DNA from: Zanthoxylum bungeanum
Lineage: Eukaryota; Streptophyta; Magnoliopsida; Sapindales; Rutaceae
Assembly: GCA_019454045.1 (NCBI GenBank)
Contig: SKCR01032774.1
Span: 558,001-622,000 of the forward strand
DNA length: 64,000 nt
Direction: 5' to 3'
Shown in pieces: positions 44,571-56,130 of this stretch. The notes under the pieces are model-generated. The model did not search any database, had not been told where the DNA came from, and was given only the letters and a program-made list of their open reading frames with translations. The first letter of the stretch is position 1. Every line of letters starts with the position of its first letter. A program made the position numbers and the translations under genes.

Positions 44571-44642
44571 CGCGGAGGCTTTCTCCAGGTACGCTCGAGA
44601 AATTTCTGCATTTGTTCTCCATTCCTTTGTGAAGTTGAAAGC

Positions 44643-46584
44643 TCATTGACTCTTCCTTGTATACTCTGTCACTGTGTGTGGGAGCAGAGGTTGTTGACCC
44701 ATCACAATCTCAAAAGGCGTTTTACCGGTGGCCGAGCTCTTCTGGGAGTTGAAGTAAAATTGGGCAACATCAAGAAGTTGTGCCCAATTCCTCTGATTGG
44801 CACTAACAAAGTGGCGTAAGTACTCCTCTAGCATTCAGTTGAATCTCTTTGTCTGCCCATCAGTCTCAGGGTGGTAACTTGTAGACATGTTCAGTTGGGA
44901 ACCAAGTAGTTTGAAGAGTTCAGACTAGAAGGTTCCAGCAAATCTCTGATCTCGATCTCTCATAATTTGTCTAGACACGCCCCAATACTTCACCACATGT
45001 TTGAAGAATAACTTCGCAGTGTATTCCGCCTTGTAATATTTCGGTGCTGGTATGGATGTCGCATATTTGGAGAACCTATCAACAATCACCAAGATGTTGG
45101 TTAGTTCACCAATTTTTGGAAGGTTGGTTATGAAGTCAAGATAGATGTTCTCCCATGGCCTTTTGGGGACACTCAATGGTTCCAATAACCCAGGAGTCTT
45201 CAACTTCTCCACTTTATCTTGCTGGCAAATGAGGCATGTCTTGGTGTATTCCGTCACATCATCTCGCATCTGAGGCTAATAGTATCCTTATTTTAATAAT
45301 GCATGAGTTCTCTGCCAACCCGGGTGGCCGGCCCATAACGTATCATGACATTCCTTCATGAGAATCCTCCGTAAGTTTTCTGACTTGGGAACATACAAGT
45401 GGTTTCCCTTTGTCCACAAAAGTCCATCTTTGAGCCAAAACCGACGAGCCTTTCCCTCACTGACTAACTTAAGAAGTGCTTTAGAGACATGGTCCTTTTC
45501 CAAGTTATTTCTAATGAGTTCTCGGATAGGTGTAGATATGGTGCTGAAAGACATGTTGGCCAACGCCTTTAAGTGAATAAGTTCTGACTTTCGACTCAAA
45601 GCATCTGCCACATGATTCAAACATTCTGCTTTATGCTCAAAATGAAAGTCAAATTCAGCTAAAAATTCCTGCCATCGAGTTTGTTTCGAAGTAAGCTTCG
45701 GTTGAGTGAGGAAATAACTGATTTCGGAGTTATATATTTTCACCATAAATATCGACCCCAGAAGGTAATGTCTCCACACTCGCAGACAATGAATTACTGC
45801 CAGTAGCTCATTTTCCTGTGCTGTATATCATCGTTCCGCTTCGGAAAGCTTACGACTCTCATAGGCAATAGGATGACCTTCATGTAGCAACACTCCTACA
45901 AGTGCAGATTCGGAAGCATCCGTCTGAACTTTCAAATAGTTTGGCAATGCCTGGGAGAATGAGAACCGGGTCTTCTACCATCGCTTCTTTTAAGCTCTCA
46001 AAGGCTTCTCTGCACCCATCTGTCCATTCCCATGTTACCTCCTTCTTCAATAGTTCTGTCAGGGGTATTGCCTTCTTAGAGTATCCCCTTACTAATCTTC
46101 TATAATAGTTGGTAAGCCCAAGGAATGACCGTAATTCTCCGACATTGGTTGGGGTGCTCCACTCACGGATTGCTCGCACTTTCTCTATGTCCATCCGGAT
46201 ATGGCCCTGCTCTATAATGTGGCCGAGGAATCTGATGCGTTCCTGGGCGAATGAGCATTTTTCCTTCTTCACAAATAGTCTATTATCCTTCAACTTCTGG
46301 AATACCATGGCAAGATGTCTTTTGTGTTCCTCCAAGGTGGTGCTATAGACTACGATGTCATCCAGATAAACCACCACGAATTTGTCAAGATATTCATGGA
46401 AGACTTCGTTCATCAATGTGAAAAAAGTAGCAGGGGCATTAGTCAGCCCAAACGGCATTACCAAGAACTCAAATGCTCCATATCGGGTAACACAAGTCGT
46501 CTTCGGTTCATCCCCTTCGGCGATTCTCACTTGATAGTATCCCAAACGTAAGTCTAGCTTCGTAAAGTATCTTGCCCCACTCAA
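44643..46584 (-). pseudogene. Chromovirus reverse transcriptase, RNase H and integrase core
   Basis: RT (46584-45880) has [25 protein letters not shown] and the catalytic YLDD box ([11 protein letters not shown]). The frame then shifts near 45880. RNase H/connection follows (45779-45288; ADALSRKSEL, RRILMKECHD, WAGHPGWQRT). The integrase core (45269-44925) has CLICQQDK, the first Asp in YLDFITNLP, and DRFSKYA; it is frameshifted again before the NFHPETDG-like segment. 44834-44643 reads AQFYFNSQKSSATGKTPFE, the last part of the core. Each piece is recognisable but not in one frame. Confidence 0.88.
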
Positions 46585-48660
46585 CTAGTCAAACAAATCT
46601 GCTATAATGGGAATGAGGTAGGTGTTTCGTACTGTCAACTTGTTCAGAGCCCTATAGTCGATGCACAATCTCAGTCTTCCATCTTGCTTCTTCTGAAATA
46701 AGACCGGGGCTCCATATGGGGCCTTCGAAGGTATGATGAAGCCTGCCTCCAATAGTTCATTTAGTTGCTTGCGAAGCTCTGCTAATTCTGGTGGAGCCAT
46801 TCGATAAGGTGCTTTTGCCGGGGGTTTTGCTGAATGAACTAACTCGATTTGGTGATCAATGGATCTCCTCGGAGGTAAGACCTTGGGGAGCTGGTCGGGC
46901 ATCACTTCTATAAATTCTTCTAACACCTTGTTGATCTCAGGTACAGTAGTTTCCTCTCCCCCTTCTCCAATTAATGTAGAGATGGCAATGAATGTCGGTT
47001 CTCGCCTCTTGATCCCCTTCTTAAACTGGATTGCAGATAATAGTTTTCTTTCCGTGGGAGGTTTTACCTTTGCTGGTACTACGGTAGGTTTCTCCCCCAT
47101 GATCAATAAGCTCCCTGCAGCTGGGACGGGGATGGCCCCTTTGTCGAGCAGGAAGTCCATTCCTATGACAATATCAAAGTCATCCATTTGAACTGCTAAA
47201 AGGTCAGTTTGACCTTCCCACGTGCCGATCTTCACTCTTACTTGTCTCGCTAACCCACTCGTGGATAGCGCTTGTGAATTGACAGCTTTCATACGGCCCG
47301 CGTCTCGCTCTAATTTGAGCCCCAGACGCTTCGCTTCAGCGGTAGAAATAAAGTTATTGGTGGCCCACATGTCCACCATAACGTTTTTTGCTGCGAGCCC
47401 ATTAATCAATGCATCAACAAACATAAGGCCTTTTCTCAAGAACTTTTGAATTTCTGGCTGTTTGTTTAGGGCGTTGAGCATTCTCAATGCCACCATTCGG
47501 TCAGATTCTTCATTTTCTGGGTTCTTCTCAACCGCACGTCGTCGTTCTTCCTCTTCTTCTTGTGCTAAGAGGGTCGTCATTCTAGATTTCTTAGGGCACT
47601 CCATAGCTCGATGTGGCCCATCACAAATCCAACAACTTAAGGGCTTTTTCCCATTTGGAGGACCATTCTGAGGTGTCGGTCCTTTAAAGTTTGAAGAGCT
47701 TGAATCCACCCTCTTTTCCGCTCCCCCACTTCTATCGTTGTTCCAGGTCATGGGCTTCTTATTCCCACTATCGTTATTATTAGTGGGAGCTGGCATAGGT
47801 CTCTTTGATGAGGCCCCTCGAGGGAGTAGTCTATTAATTGCTCTGCAGCAGTTTGAGCGGAGGGTAAGTCTTTTACTCGTTGTCTTTGTAACTCTGTTCT
47901 GGCGCAAGGCTTCAACCCCTCTATAAAATAGAAGAGTTTGTCTTTTTCAGACATGTCCCGAATATCCAGCATCAATCCGGAGAACTTCCTCACATATTCC
48001 CGGATGGAGCCTGTATGTTCAGTTCTCGTAATTGTCGTCGAGCTATGTAAGCCACATTTCATGGTAGGAATTGTGTTTTTAGCTCACGCTTCAGATCATC
48101 CTAATTGTCAACGGCGCATCGCCCTTCTTGGATTTCAATGTGTTTTGCCCTCCACCATGATTTCGCATCTCCAGACAAGTACATCAAGGTTATTGAGACC
48201 TTGTCTCCTTCCTCTTCTATTTGTGAAGCTTTGAAGTACTGCTCCATGTTAAAGAGGAAATTTTCAAGGGCTTATGCGTCTTTAATACCTTTATACACTC
48301 TAGGTTCTGGGATTTTGGACCTCTTCAGTTCTTTGTTTTGAGTAGTCGTGGGCAAGTTTGAGACAGCAAGGGCGGTGAGGTTCACCCTTACGCTCAACTC
48401 GGTCAACTGCTCTTTTAAGGAGCTCACAGCATCTTGCCAATTGTTGGCATCTCCCCCTTCTCGTAGGGCACTAGTGCTAGCACCCGTAGCTTGAGTCTCC
48501 AGAGTACTCACTCTGGCTGTTAAGGCCTCAAGTACCTTGATAGTTTGTCTGAGATTCTCGACATCTGAAGTTTTGTTCGTGAGTGTTGTGATGTAGCTAT
48601 CAAATCCCCTAGTTTTTTCTCCACAGCATCCAAGCAAATTTTTTTGGAAGACTTCGTAGC
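46585..48660 (-). pseudogene. Chromovirus gag, protease and start of RT
   Basis: The gag N-terminus (48637-48272) has a coiled-coil-like region. The retrotransposon gag domain follows in pieces (48270-47750; LFNMEQYFKA, SGDAKSWW, EYVRKFSGLML). The zinc knuckle [13 protein letters not shown] is near 47630. The protease active site, expected DSG, reads DMW ([11 protein letters not shown], near 47370), so the protease is dead. The RT start ([22 protein letters not shown]) stops at a TAG at about 46582 where a Gln is expected (DLFD-stop-LSGAR), consistent with a C-to-T change. Confidence 0.85.
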
Positions 48661-48680
48661 CATTTTACAAGGCAAGCTTG

Positions 48681-48700
48681 AATCACGCTCTAATACCAAC
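48681..48700 (-). other. Chromovirus primer binding site
   Basis: Minus strand TTGGTATTAGAGCGTG adjoining the LTR at 48701; one mismatch to the tRNA-iMet complement in the first 12 bases. Confidence 0.8.
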
Positions 48701-49254
48701 TGTCACGTGCCAAACGTTGGTGTCACCAAGTTGAGTCTGTGCGGCACTTGTTAACGTTATGTCTAACAAGTCAGCCTAGAATTGACCCTGCAAGGTCGTG
48801 CTCATGGTTAGCCATCTATATAATGGGAGCATAATTAAGCAACAAAGTACAGCATACAATGATAAGCACATATCCGCAAGACATAAGATAATGAACACAC
48901 TATGAGGCATATTGCATACACATTCAGGCATCATATTTGGACAAAGCAATTGGAAATCAAAAAAGGAGCATGTTTCATTAAGCAAGCCAACTAAAGGCGA
49001 GGGAGTACACAGCTAAAGCCTCTAGTATGCTGGTGGCCAAGGCCATTCTAAGGTGTCTGGGTCACCCCCTAAAGAGGTTTTAAAGACATTGCACAAGTGA
49101 CACTAGGGAACACACATGATGCTTGAGTTGTCACCCCCTAAATAGAAAATAAAAATAAAATAAGAAAAATACAAAAGTGCATTTTAGCACCACACGCAAG
49201 CGGCCATGGGCAAGTCATTGGCCCTGGACAAGCTTGGGGTGTAGGTGCGTTATA
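48701..49254 (-). repeat. Chromovirus 5' LTR
   Basis: 554 bp, starts TGTCACGTGCC and ends GCGTTATA (the other LTR ends GCATTACA). Confidence 0.9.
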
Positions 49255-49569
49255 CCGAGCGTGCTATGGATACCTGAGGCGCCAAACGCCACACATGGCT
49301 TCACATTGTAGCATTCCTCAAAGATGCAAGTCATTGGGAGTTAACATTCCAGCTCGGGGGTTTGCTAATGACATCAGAGATTGGCCTGCCACTGGGTTGC
49401 ATGCTTTTCCCACATGCCTTGTATTACTTCATGTACTCCAATCATGAATATTTCATAAGAATATTAAACATGTCTTTCCCACTCAAATAATAAACAAGCA
49501 TATAGGAACAAGTTTTTTATTTAAGAAAAGGGACAGTCTTATTCATATTTAGGGGATCTACTAACCACC

Positions 49570-50461
49570 TTATAACTCATTGAGGGTCATTCTAAGATAG
49601 GCTCTATTGAAAAAATTTACTTCGTATCTTTGAACAATCTTCAACAATGTCTTTCTGAACTGAGTTCTTCGGAGAAACAGAAGACTGGCAGGTCGAACAA
49701 CAGCCATAATTTCTCTAGGCAGAACTCGTTCAACATTAGCACCAAAGGTTGAGAGAAACCCATCAATCTCCAACTCCTGACATTGCATTTCATTCAACAA
49801 CTCAATCCTAGGTGTTTCACCCCCTGGCATATTGGCTCTCCCACTGCTTCTTGATGACTGTTGCTATCGGCGCTGCTCGGCCTTCATAGCCGCTTGGTCT
49901 ATGTACCCATTCAGATAGTTGTTCCTTACCAAGTCCTCCACCTGCTCCTGCAGGTCTCTACATCTTTCTGTGGTGTGTCCCCTCATATTATGGTGCACAC
50001 AATAGCCCATGTTGTCCCTTTTATCAATTGAAAACTTTCTCTAGTCGGGTTCAATCAATAGGCATTTATTCTGGATTTCCCGATCTATCTGGGTCAGTCG
50101 TCTGTTCAGGGGTATACACTATCCCTCCGGCGACATGGGCGACTTGGGCAGGTGGTCTTCTCTCTTGGATTAGATTATTCTGAGGCATCGACCTGAACTC
50201 CTACTACCTCGAGATCGGTATTCTCTGGTCTTTGCCCACATCTCGCTGATTCTCCAGCCTGGGCACGCTTGACTTTTAAACAGTCCCTCCTCAGGCGATC
50301 TTATCTTTTCCTCCATTGACATAAACTTCATCGTCTGTTTTAAGGCCGCGACATAGTCTGGCATCTCATGGATCCTCATGTGGGACCATAACCTCCAAAA
50401 TTTGAGGGCTCATTAAAACTCCCAAGCACCTCTGGGAACTCATACGCCCCGACCTCTAGTA
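49570..50461 (-). pseudogene. Tat-like element Gag, C-terminal part with zinc motif
   Basis: Right of 50461 the gag is interrupted by hAT-2. From there the minus strand reads Gly/Pro-rich and Arg/Ser-rich segments, then a zinc motif of the Tat form near 50010-49960 (YCVHHNMRGHTTERC) followed by DLQEQVEDLVRNNYLNGYI, typical of that position in Tat Gag. An 86-aa frame (49830-49570, MPGGETPRIELLNEMQ) follows; I do not recognise it. No protease motif is visible. Confidence 0.7.
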
Positions 50462-50469
50462 CCAGGTTG

Positions 50470-53400
50470 TAGACCCGGCCGGAAGTTCGGTTCCGGTTCG
50501 GAAACGAATCGAATCGGCCGGTTTCCGGTTCCACAAGTGTGGAACCGGAACCGAACCGGTTAAATCCGGTTTGGTTCCGGTTCCACACTTAAGTGAAGCC
50601 GGAACTTTGAACCGAACCGGAACCGACTGGTTCGGTTCCGTTCCGGTTCAGTTCCTAATTTTTTTTTTTAATTTTGAAAATTAATTAAAATAAATGAGAT
50701 TAATTTTATAAATAAAAAAAATTATTACATTGAAGAGCTTGAGCTTAAATTTTTAAAAATTTAAGTTGCCTACGTATCCTCCAAGGGTGAGAGGAATCAA
50801 AGCTCACGTAGTTCCATTACAATTTTAAGACATATCCTCTTTTTAAATTATAATTTTACAATTATCAATCATCATTATCAGTTGATCATTCGGCTCCGGT
50901 TCCGCTTGCACTTGTTGTTGCACTTGCAGAAGCATTATCGAACAAATCTTCAAAATCATCGGGGGCATCTTCTTGTTGTCTCAGATCAGCTCGAGTCCAA
51001 TCATCCACACAAGCTGTTTCTTCAAGAGTGCTAGGATGTAATGAAGATCGCCAAGCTTCCAATATATTACCTCCCAAGCTGAAGGCTTGCTCAACCGCAA
51101 CGGTGGAAATAGGTGCTGCCAATATCTCTTTAGCAATAATTGATAAAATAGGATATAGATTTTGATGCCGGTTCCACCATTCAAGGATTTTAAAATTTTT
51201 ACTGCATAAACTTTCATTAGAAAACTAAAAATTTGTAGATAAATAATTATCTAATTCAGGGTTATTAGTTGTCGTATCTCTAGCTTTTTTATTTCGTTGC
51301 AATAACCAATGATCCCTTGCGCTAAGTCTTGTTTGAATTACCGGTTTGCTACTACTAGATTCACCTAATGTTCCTAAGTTATATCTTACAATATAATCAT
51401 TAAATAAAATAATTAAATCATTTCTTAATTTCGTAATTATGCTTGTAATATCAATTTCATCTAATATTCCTAAATAACCATAGTAAGCTCGTAAACCACC
51501 ATCAAACCTTCTAATTTAAATCTAGGATAAAAAACAGCAGTAATAAGATAAAGTAAAGGAATTTCCCTAAAATAATTCAACCATTTTACTTTCATAGCAG
51601 TAATGGCTTTGAATAAAACAATATCATTAGGATCGTCGCTGTCAACATGCTCATCAAGAGTGCCAACAATATTCAAACTCTCAAGAAGAAATAAATGTGT
51701 TGTAGGATAATAAACACCGCTAAAAAATAAAGTAGCATCATTAAAAACTCTTAAAATATCTAAAAAAATTTCACAAATATCTCATTGACTAGGATAAAGT
51801 GTGATATTTTGAACATGTTGAGAAAAAAACTACATAATGCATCTTTGTATTGAAATGCTTGACATAAAAGAAAGTAAGTTGAATTCCAACGTGTTGGAAC
51901 ATCTCTTGAAAATTTAATCGATTTAATACCATTTATTTTACAAAACTTGGTCCATTCTCTCCTAACTTGAGAATATGACCAAATACAGTTAAGTGCCGTT
52001 TTAATTGGATCAAGGAAAGGTGATAATAATTTTAGTCCGTCTTGCACACATATGTTAAGGACATGACATGTACAACGAATATGAAAAAATCGACCCCCTA
52101 TATTTGGTTCACATAAGGATTTTAAATCACTGATGGATGCAGTATTTGCAGATGCATTATCAAATCCAATTGTTAAAATTTTGTCTACTAAACCATATTC
52201 ATCAAAAATTACCTTCATCATTCTATAAATATTATGTGCAGTATGTTGGTCATCAAAAACTCTAAATGCAATAAGTCGTTTTTGCATGGTAAATGATGTA
52301 TCAATCCAATGACAAGTCACACCCATGTATGAGTGTGTTTGCCAATGGTCACTCCAAATATCAGAACATAAAGAAATACGACCTTTCATCTCTTTAAATA
52401 TTTCATTTAAAATAATTTTACCATCTTTGTATAATTTAAAAATATGACGTTTTTTTGTGTTTCGAGTCATTCTACATGCAGCAGGATTTAAAGCATTATG
52501 CACGTAATTAGTAAAATGAAGTTTTTCACCAAAGCTTAAAGAAAGATGTGCCATACAAGTTAATTTCGCAAATTCTTCTCTATTTTTTGCATCAGAATAT
52601 TTAAATAAATCTACAGCACTCGTACATCTACTAGATGATGTGTACCTGGCCATTTGAGTTTGCGTCGTATCAATGCCAAATTCAACCGGATGATGTTTTT
52701 CCATGTGCTTGATCATATTGCCGTATCCACCAGAAAATTTATAGATAACCCCACAATAATTGCAAATTGCTCGTTGTGAATTATCTTCTAGGCGTTCCAA
52801 ATTAAAATGAATTTTGAAAATATTCGAGGACCGAGCCTTAACTTCTCTTCTCCGTGATTGTGCACTGACACTAGAGCCGCTCTCTTGGGTTGGCATATTT
52901 GACATTATGTTCTCAGATGAGCTTGCCATTTTTCGTTTGAGAAATTAGGAAGAAAAATAAGAAAATGAATAATTGTTAAAATTTTAACAAATTAACAACA
53001 AGTTTAATTGAGATTGATAATAAGATATAAGAGAATTGTATTGAAGTGAGATTGAGAATAAGAGAATTATAGAAAATGAGAGAGTTGAGAATTTGGTGTG
53101 TTGAAATAATGAAAAATGAATCATATTTATAGAATTTTAGAATTTTTTTTATACCAAAAATGCCCATAAATATAACAGTTTTATTACTGTTATTAGGAAT
53201 ATATTAGTAATTATATTTTAATTTATAATTTTTTAAAATTTTTTTTTTTTACTATTGGGCAGGGAGCCAACGGCTACTAGCCGTTGGGGTAGGGTTCCTG
53301 TTGGAACCCTACGGTTCCGATTGGAACCGTAGAACCGGTGGAACCGTACGGTTCCACCAGTTCCGACCTGTTCGAGCTGGGGTCGAACCCCAACCAAATC

Positions 53401-53489
53401 GGTCGCCAACGGTTCCGGAACCGGAACCGGAACCTTCCGGTTCCAACTGATTCGGTTCCGGTTCCGAATTGAAACTGTGGCTGGGTCTA
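50470..53489 (-). mobile_element. hAT-family DNA transposon (hAT-2), about 3.0 kb
   Basis: Ends TAGACCCGGCC (50470) and GGCTGGGTCTA (53489) form imperfect terminal inverted repeats. The 8-bp target duplication is CCAGGTTG / CCAGATTG (50462-50469, 53490-53497), one mismatch. Subterminal GGTTCCGG arrays lie at both ends (50480-50655, 53320-53470). It is inserted in the Gag gene of the Tat-like element and is in the same family as hAT-1. Confidence 0.9.
50886..52929 (-). pseudogene. hAT transposase, second copy, several lesions
   Basis: Very similar to the transposase at 3860-5918. The N-terminal part (52929-51760) keeps the BED finger and the CSDIWSD and DNASAN motifs and reads open until the homopolymer near 51823, which has seven T instead of the frame-keeping eight. 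Further breaks are a deletion near 51500 (frame lost after RFKLEG), a TAG in place of the Glu codon in the STNFEFS segment near 51230, and small changes near 51400. The dimerisation domain (51217-50886) is recognisable. Confidence 0.9.
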
Positions 53490-53497
53490 CCAGATTG

Positions 53498-53850
53498 TGG
53501 TACTTATCAACAAAGCTTTTCAAAGACTTATCGTCTCTCTGCTTCATCAACCTCAACGACCCCACCGACTTCCTTGGCACGCATGCTCCTTTAGAATGAC
53601 GTACAAAAGACTTCCTTAGTTGGGGAAAGCTGCTAATACTTCCCGGGGTCAAGTTCATGAACCACAAGCTGGCTGATCCTCTAAAAAGTCAATGGAAATA
53701 CCTTGTAGATGGCCTCCCCTGCCATTCCCTGAATCTCTATCAACATGACAAACTTCTCGATGTGGGACTTGGGGTCACTGTTGCCCTTGTAGACATCCAT
53801 CGTGGGCATGGAAAATCTCATTGTAACCTCTATTTCCAACACTTCCTTCG
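53498..53850 (-). pseudogene. Tat-like element Gag, retrotransposon gag domain
   Basis: Minus strand: FSMPTMDVYKGNSDPKSHIE-like start near 53820, then FPQLRKSFVRHSKGACV and SLKSFVDKYHNLV (to 53500), the typical retrotransposon gag domain. Stops interrupt it (near 53690, for example). hAT-2 inserts immediately after the HNLV segment. Confidence 0.75.
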
Positions 53851-54317
53851 TGAAAGGGGATGTTGTCTCTATGTCTTGGTCACTTCGCGTCCCCCTTCCT
53901 TCTATTTTTTCATCTCCTTATGGAGACAACTCCTCATTTGGCCCTCAGAGTTGCTGTGCTTGCGCCCCAAGGTCTCCTCGGGCCCTCCACCATGGGCGCG
54001 GTATCTTTCATAACTCGGTGCCTCGCCTCTCTCCTCCGGGCACAGTACCTGATCACTTTCCCCGAAACACGGGCTGTTGCAAGATGATTCCAAGGTCTGT
54101 CTTCCCTCTTCTTCTCATGGCTCCCCGGTTGGCGTGGTGTTAGATACGACCACATATTTCATTCTCCGGGTCGTTTCCCTCTCTTTTCGAGCATTCTCTC
54201 TATCATTTCGCAAAGTTTCTTCCATCTTCTCTATTCACTCTATCGTGGAGGCCTATGAAGTTTTGTAGTTTTCGTCTCCCGCCATTTATCTTAACGTATT
54301 TTTCACTTTTCGTACAA
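53851..54317 (-). other. Tat-like element leader / N-terminal Gag region
   Basis: No intact ORF. The minus strand can be read as MAGDENYKTS from about 54284, with stops soon after, then charged sequence, which is probably a decayed Gag N-terminus. Confidence 0.5.
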
Positions 54318-54338
54318 GTTCCCCACAGATGGCACCAA
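54318..54338 (-). other. Primer binding site region of the Tat-like element
   Basis: Minus strand TTGGTGCCATCTGTGGGGAA next to the LTR at 54340. The form TTGGTGCC-TCTGTGGGGA is widespread in plant Tat-lineage elements. I did not assign the tRNA. Confidence 0.75.
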
Positions 54339-54339
54339 T

Positions 54340-55455
54340 TGTTGACGGTCCAATGGCAATTCAGGAAAATTACTCATCGAACAAACCTCCATCACATGTG
54401 AATTTGTTTGGTTTGTTGGGAACCAAAAGAAAACTTGGCAAAAGATAGAAACAACATACAAAACAAAGAATTTAACGTGATTCGGCGGAATGGACCCAAC
54501 CTACATCCACAGATGTAAATGAGATAAACTTTTTATTATGAGCTCGGGTCTGACCGACTTGTTCTAGCTCTCGTTTATACTTGGTTTTTTCACTCTCTTT
54601 TACAAGTTAAGCGTGGATAAATTTAGCTAATCACTTACAATAAGTTCTCAACACCTTTATATAGTGTGTCTAAAACTATTATTCTGCCAACTCGTGACGT
54701 CATCCACGTTACCAAGTCATTATTACGTAGGCACTTTTCCACAACCAATACTATAAGTAGTAGTTGCGCCATCTGACACAACCACTCTCTGCCATCTGAA
54801 ACTCATTAATGCACCATTCTTGGTAATTGCCACACACTATGCCCAAGTGCAAACCTACACGTCAACCACTCACGCAGTTGCGTGTGTCAGTCAATAAGTC
54901 TGAAGCCCTCTTTCATCTCATCAGCCGCGAACCTACTCCTATCTTATCAATCATTGGGAGGCTCAAACTTTTGTCTAAGAGCATAATGCTACAACCCCGA
55001 CCAATATCCTCGAGTCGATATCCCGAAACAGATGACGTCCTTCCTTGCAGAGTTACTAACAGATCGAGTCGGCAAAAGAAACTTCACTCTCCTTACTTTC
55101 TCTTCAGAAAAGTCAAACCAGCACTAAGCCTCTTCGCATGTAGAAATATTGATAATTAGCTTCCCTTGATGACGGCCTGAACTATTATGATTTTCTTCTA
55201 ACTTGTATCTTCCAACGATCACCCTCCCCGGGTATACATGACTATGCCTTTGCTAGTTTATCCAGAGCCCCCCTCACAATGCTTCAAAGCCAAAATTGAC
55301 ATGATTGGGTCGGTCTTCAAATGTAGTCGAATTTGAGCCTTGGACCTGGATCCTCATCCTCGTAAAGACCTTGGGCCCCACCTTGATAAGCAAAATTCTC
55401 TTAATACCCTTCTTCATATTTCAGATCTTCTCGGGTCCAAAAATCACCATCAATA
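54340..55455 (-). repeat. 5' LTR of the Tat-like element (1116 bp)
   Basis: TGTTGACGG...CCATCAATA, matching 40472-41792 without the SINE. The terminal CA is TA here. Confidence 0.88.
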
Positions 55456-55460
55456 AAATT

Positions 55461-56130
55461 TAAAAAAATCACACACAATCACTCGCAATGTGAGAGTAAC
55501 ATCCACTTGCAATCTCTACAAAGTTTAATTATATTTGGGATAAGGAGAAGAGTTTAAAAGCCCCATGCTCCAAGATTTCACCAAAATCAATCCACAAATG
55601 CTTCACCGTTCTGATTACGATTAACGATTTTGATTCCAACCTATTCTGATTTCATGTACATAAACTGCACACTATAAAATCGAACATAATACTTGACTGA
55701 AAACATCTGATGACAAAACTGTATCTCTTATATGATTTGGATTCTTCATATATTAGTCAGTACTTTATTAAAAATAGTTCATTATTTTAAGTGTCCAAGT
55801 ATCGAAATCGGTATAAGTTTCATTAAAGCAACAAAAAATAATGATTTTGAACAACACTTTTGTATAAATGCAGTATTTAATTTATTAACATTCAACAACA
55901 AATCTCTGTGAAGAAAAATTAACTTTAATGCCATATTTGAGCTTCTTGTTCGTTCTTATTCTTTTATCTGAAAGTTAAAACATCTCTGCTAATGCATTAC
56001 TAACGTATTTCCTAGCTTTTATAGTAAAATTAGAATGCCTATTAGATGGAGTTAAGGCATGAAGAAATTTGGAAGAAAATTGGTGCAATATCAATTAAGG
56101 AGAAAATAATAGAATTATAATTAAGATGAT
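55461..56130 (+). repeat. Duplicated segment, copy B, right half
   Basis: Matches about 11130-11975 but lacks the hAT fragment at 11157-11330. A 55-bp internal repeat of copy A (CTAATGTATTTCCTAG near 11813 and 11861) is single here. Confidence 0.85.

Larger units (their letters stand above)
43386..49254 (-). mobile_element. Complete chromovirus (Ty3/gypsy), 5.87 kb
   Basis: Two 554-bp LTRs (43386-43939, 48701-49254) beginning TGTCACG, perfect target duplication CCGAG (43381-43385, 49255-49259), initiator-Met-type PBS (minus TTGGTATTAGAGC, just left of 48701) and polypurine tract AAGTGGGGGAGGA next to 43939. It has gag, protease, RT, RNase H, integrase and a C-terminal chromodomain in the standard order, so it belongs to the plant chromoviruses. 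Several stops and frameshifts inactivate it. Confidence 0.92.
40472..55455 (-). mobile_element. Tat-like Ty3/gypsy element without recognisable pol, host of nested insertions
   Basis: LTRs 40472-41792 and 54340-55455 with a perfect target duplication AAATT (40467-40471, 55456-55460). The element reads on the minus strand: PBS TTGGTGCCATCTGTGGGGAA left of 54340, Gag (53850-53498 then 50461-49840), then a non-coding 3' part with a ~130-bp tandem array (42150-42935). The leader sequence and Gag zinc motif fit the Tat lineage. Without its insertions (SINE, chromovirus, hAT-2) it is only about 5.9 kb and has no protease, RT or integrase, so it is non-autonomous or deleted. Confidence 0.8.

Noticed and set aside
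54318..54338. Host gene promoter or tRNA near 54320
   Set aside because: The sequence adjoins the LTR end and fits a Tat-type primer site region.
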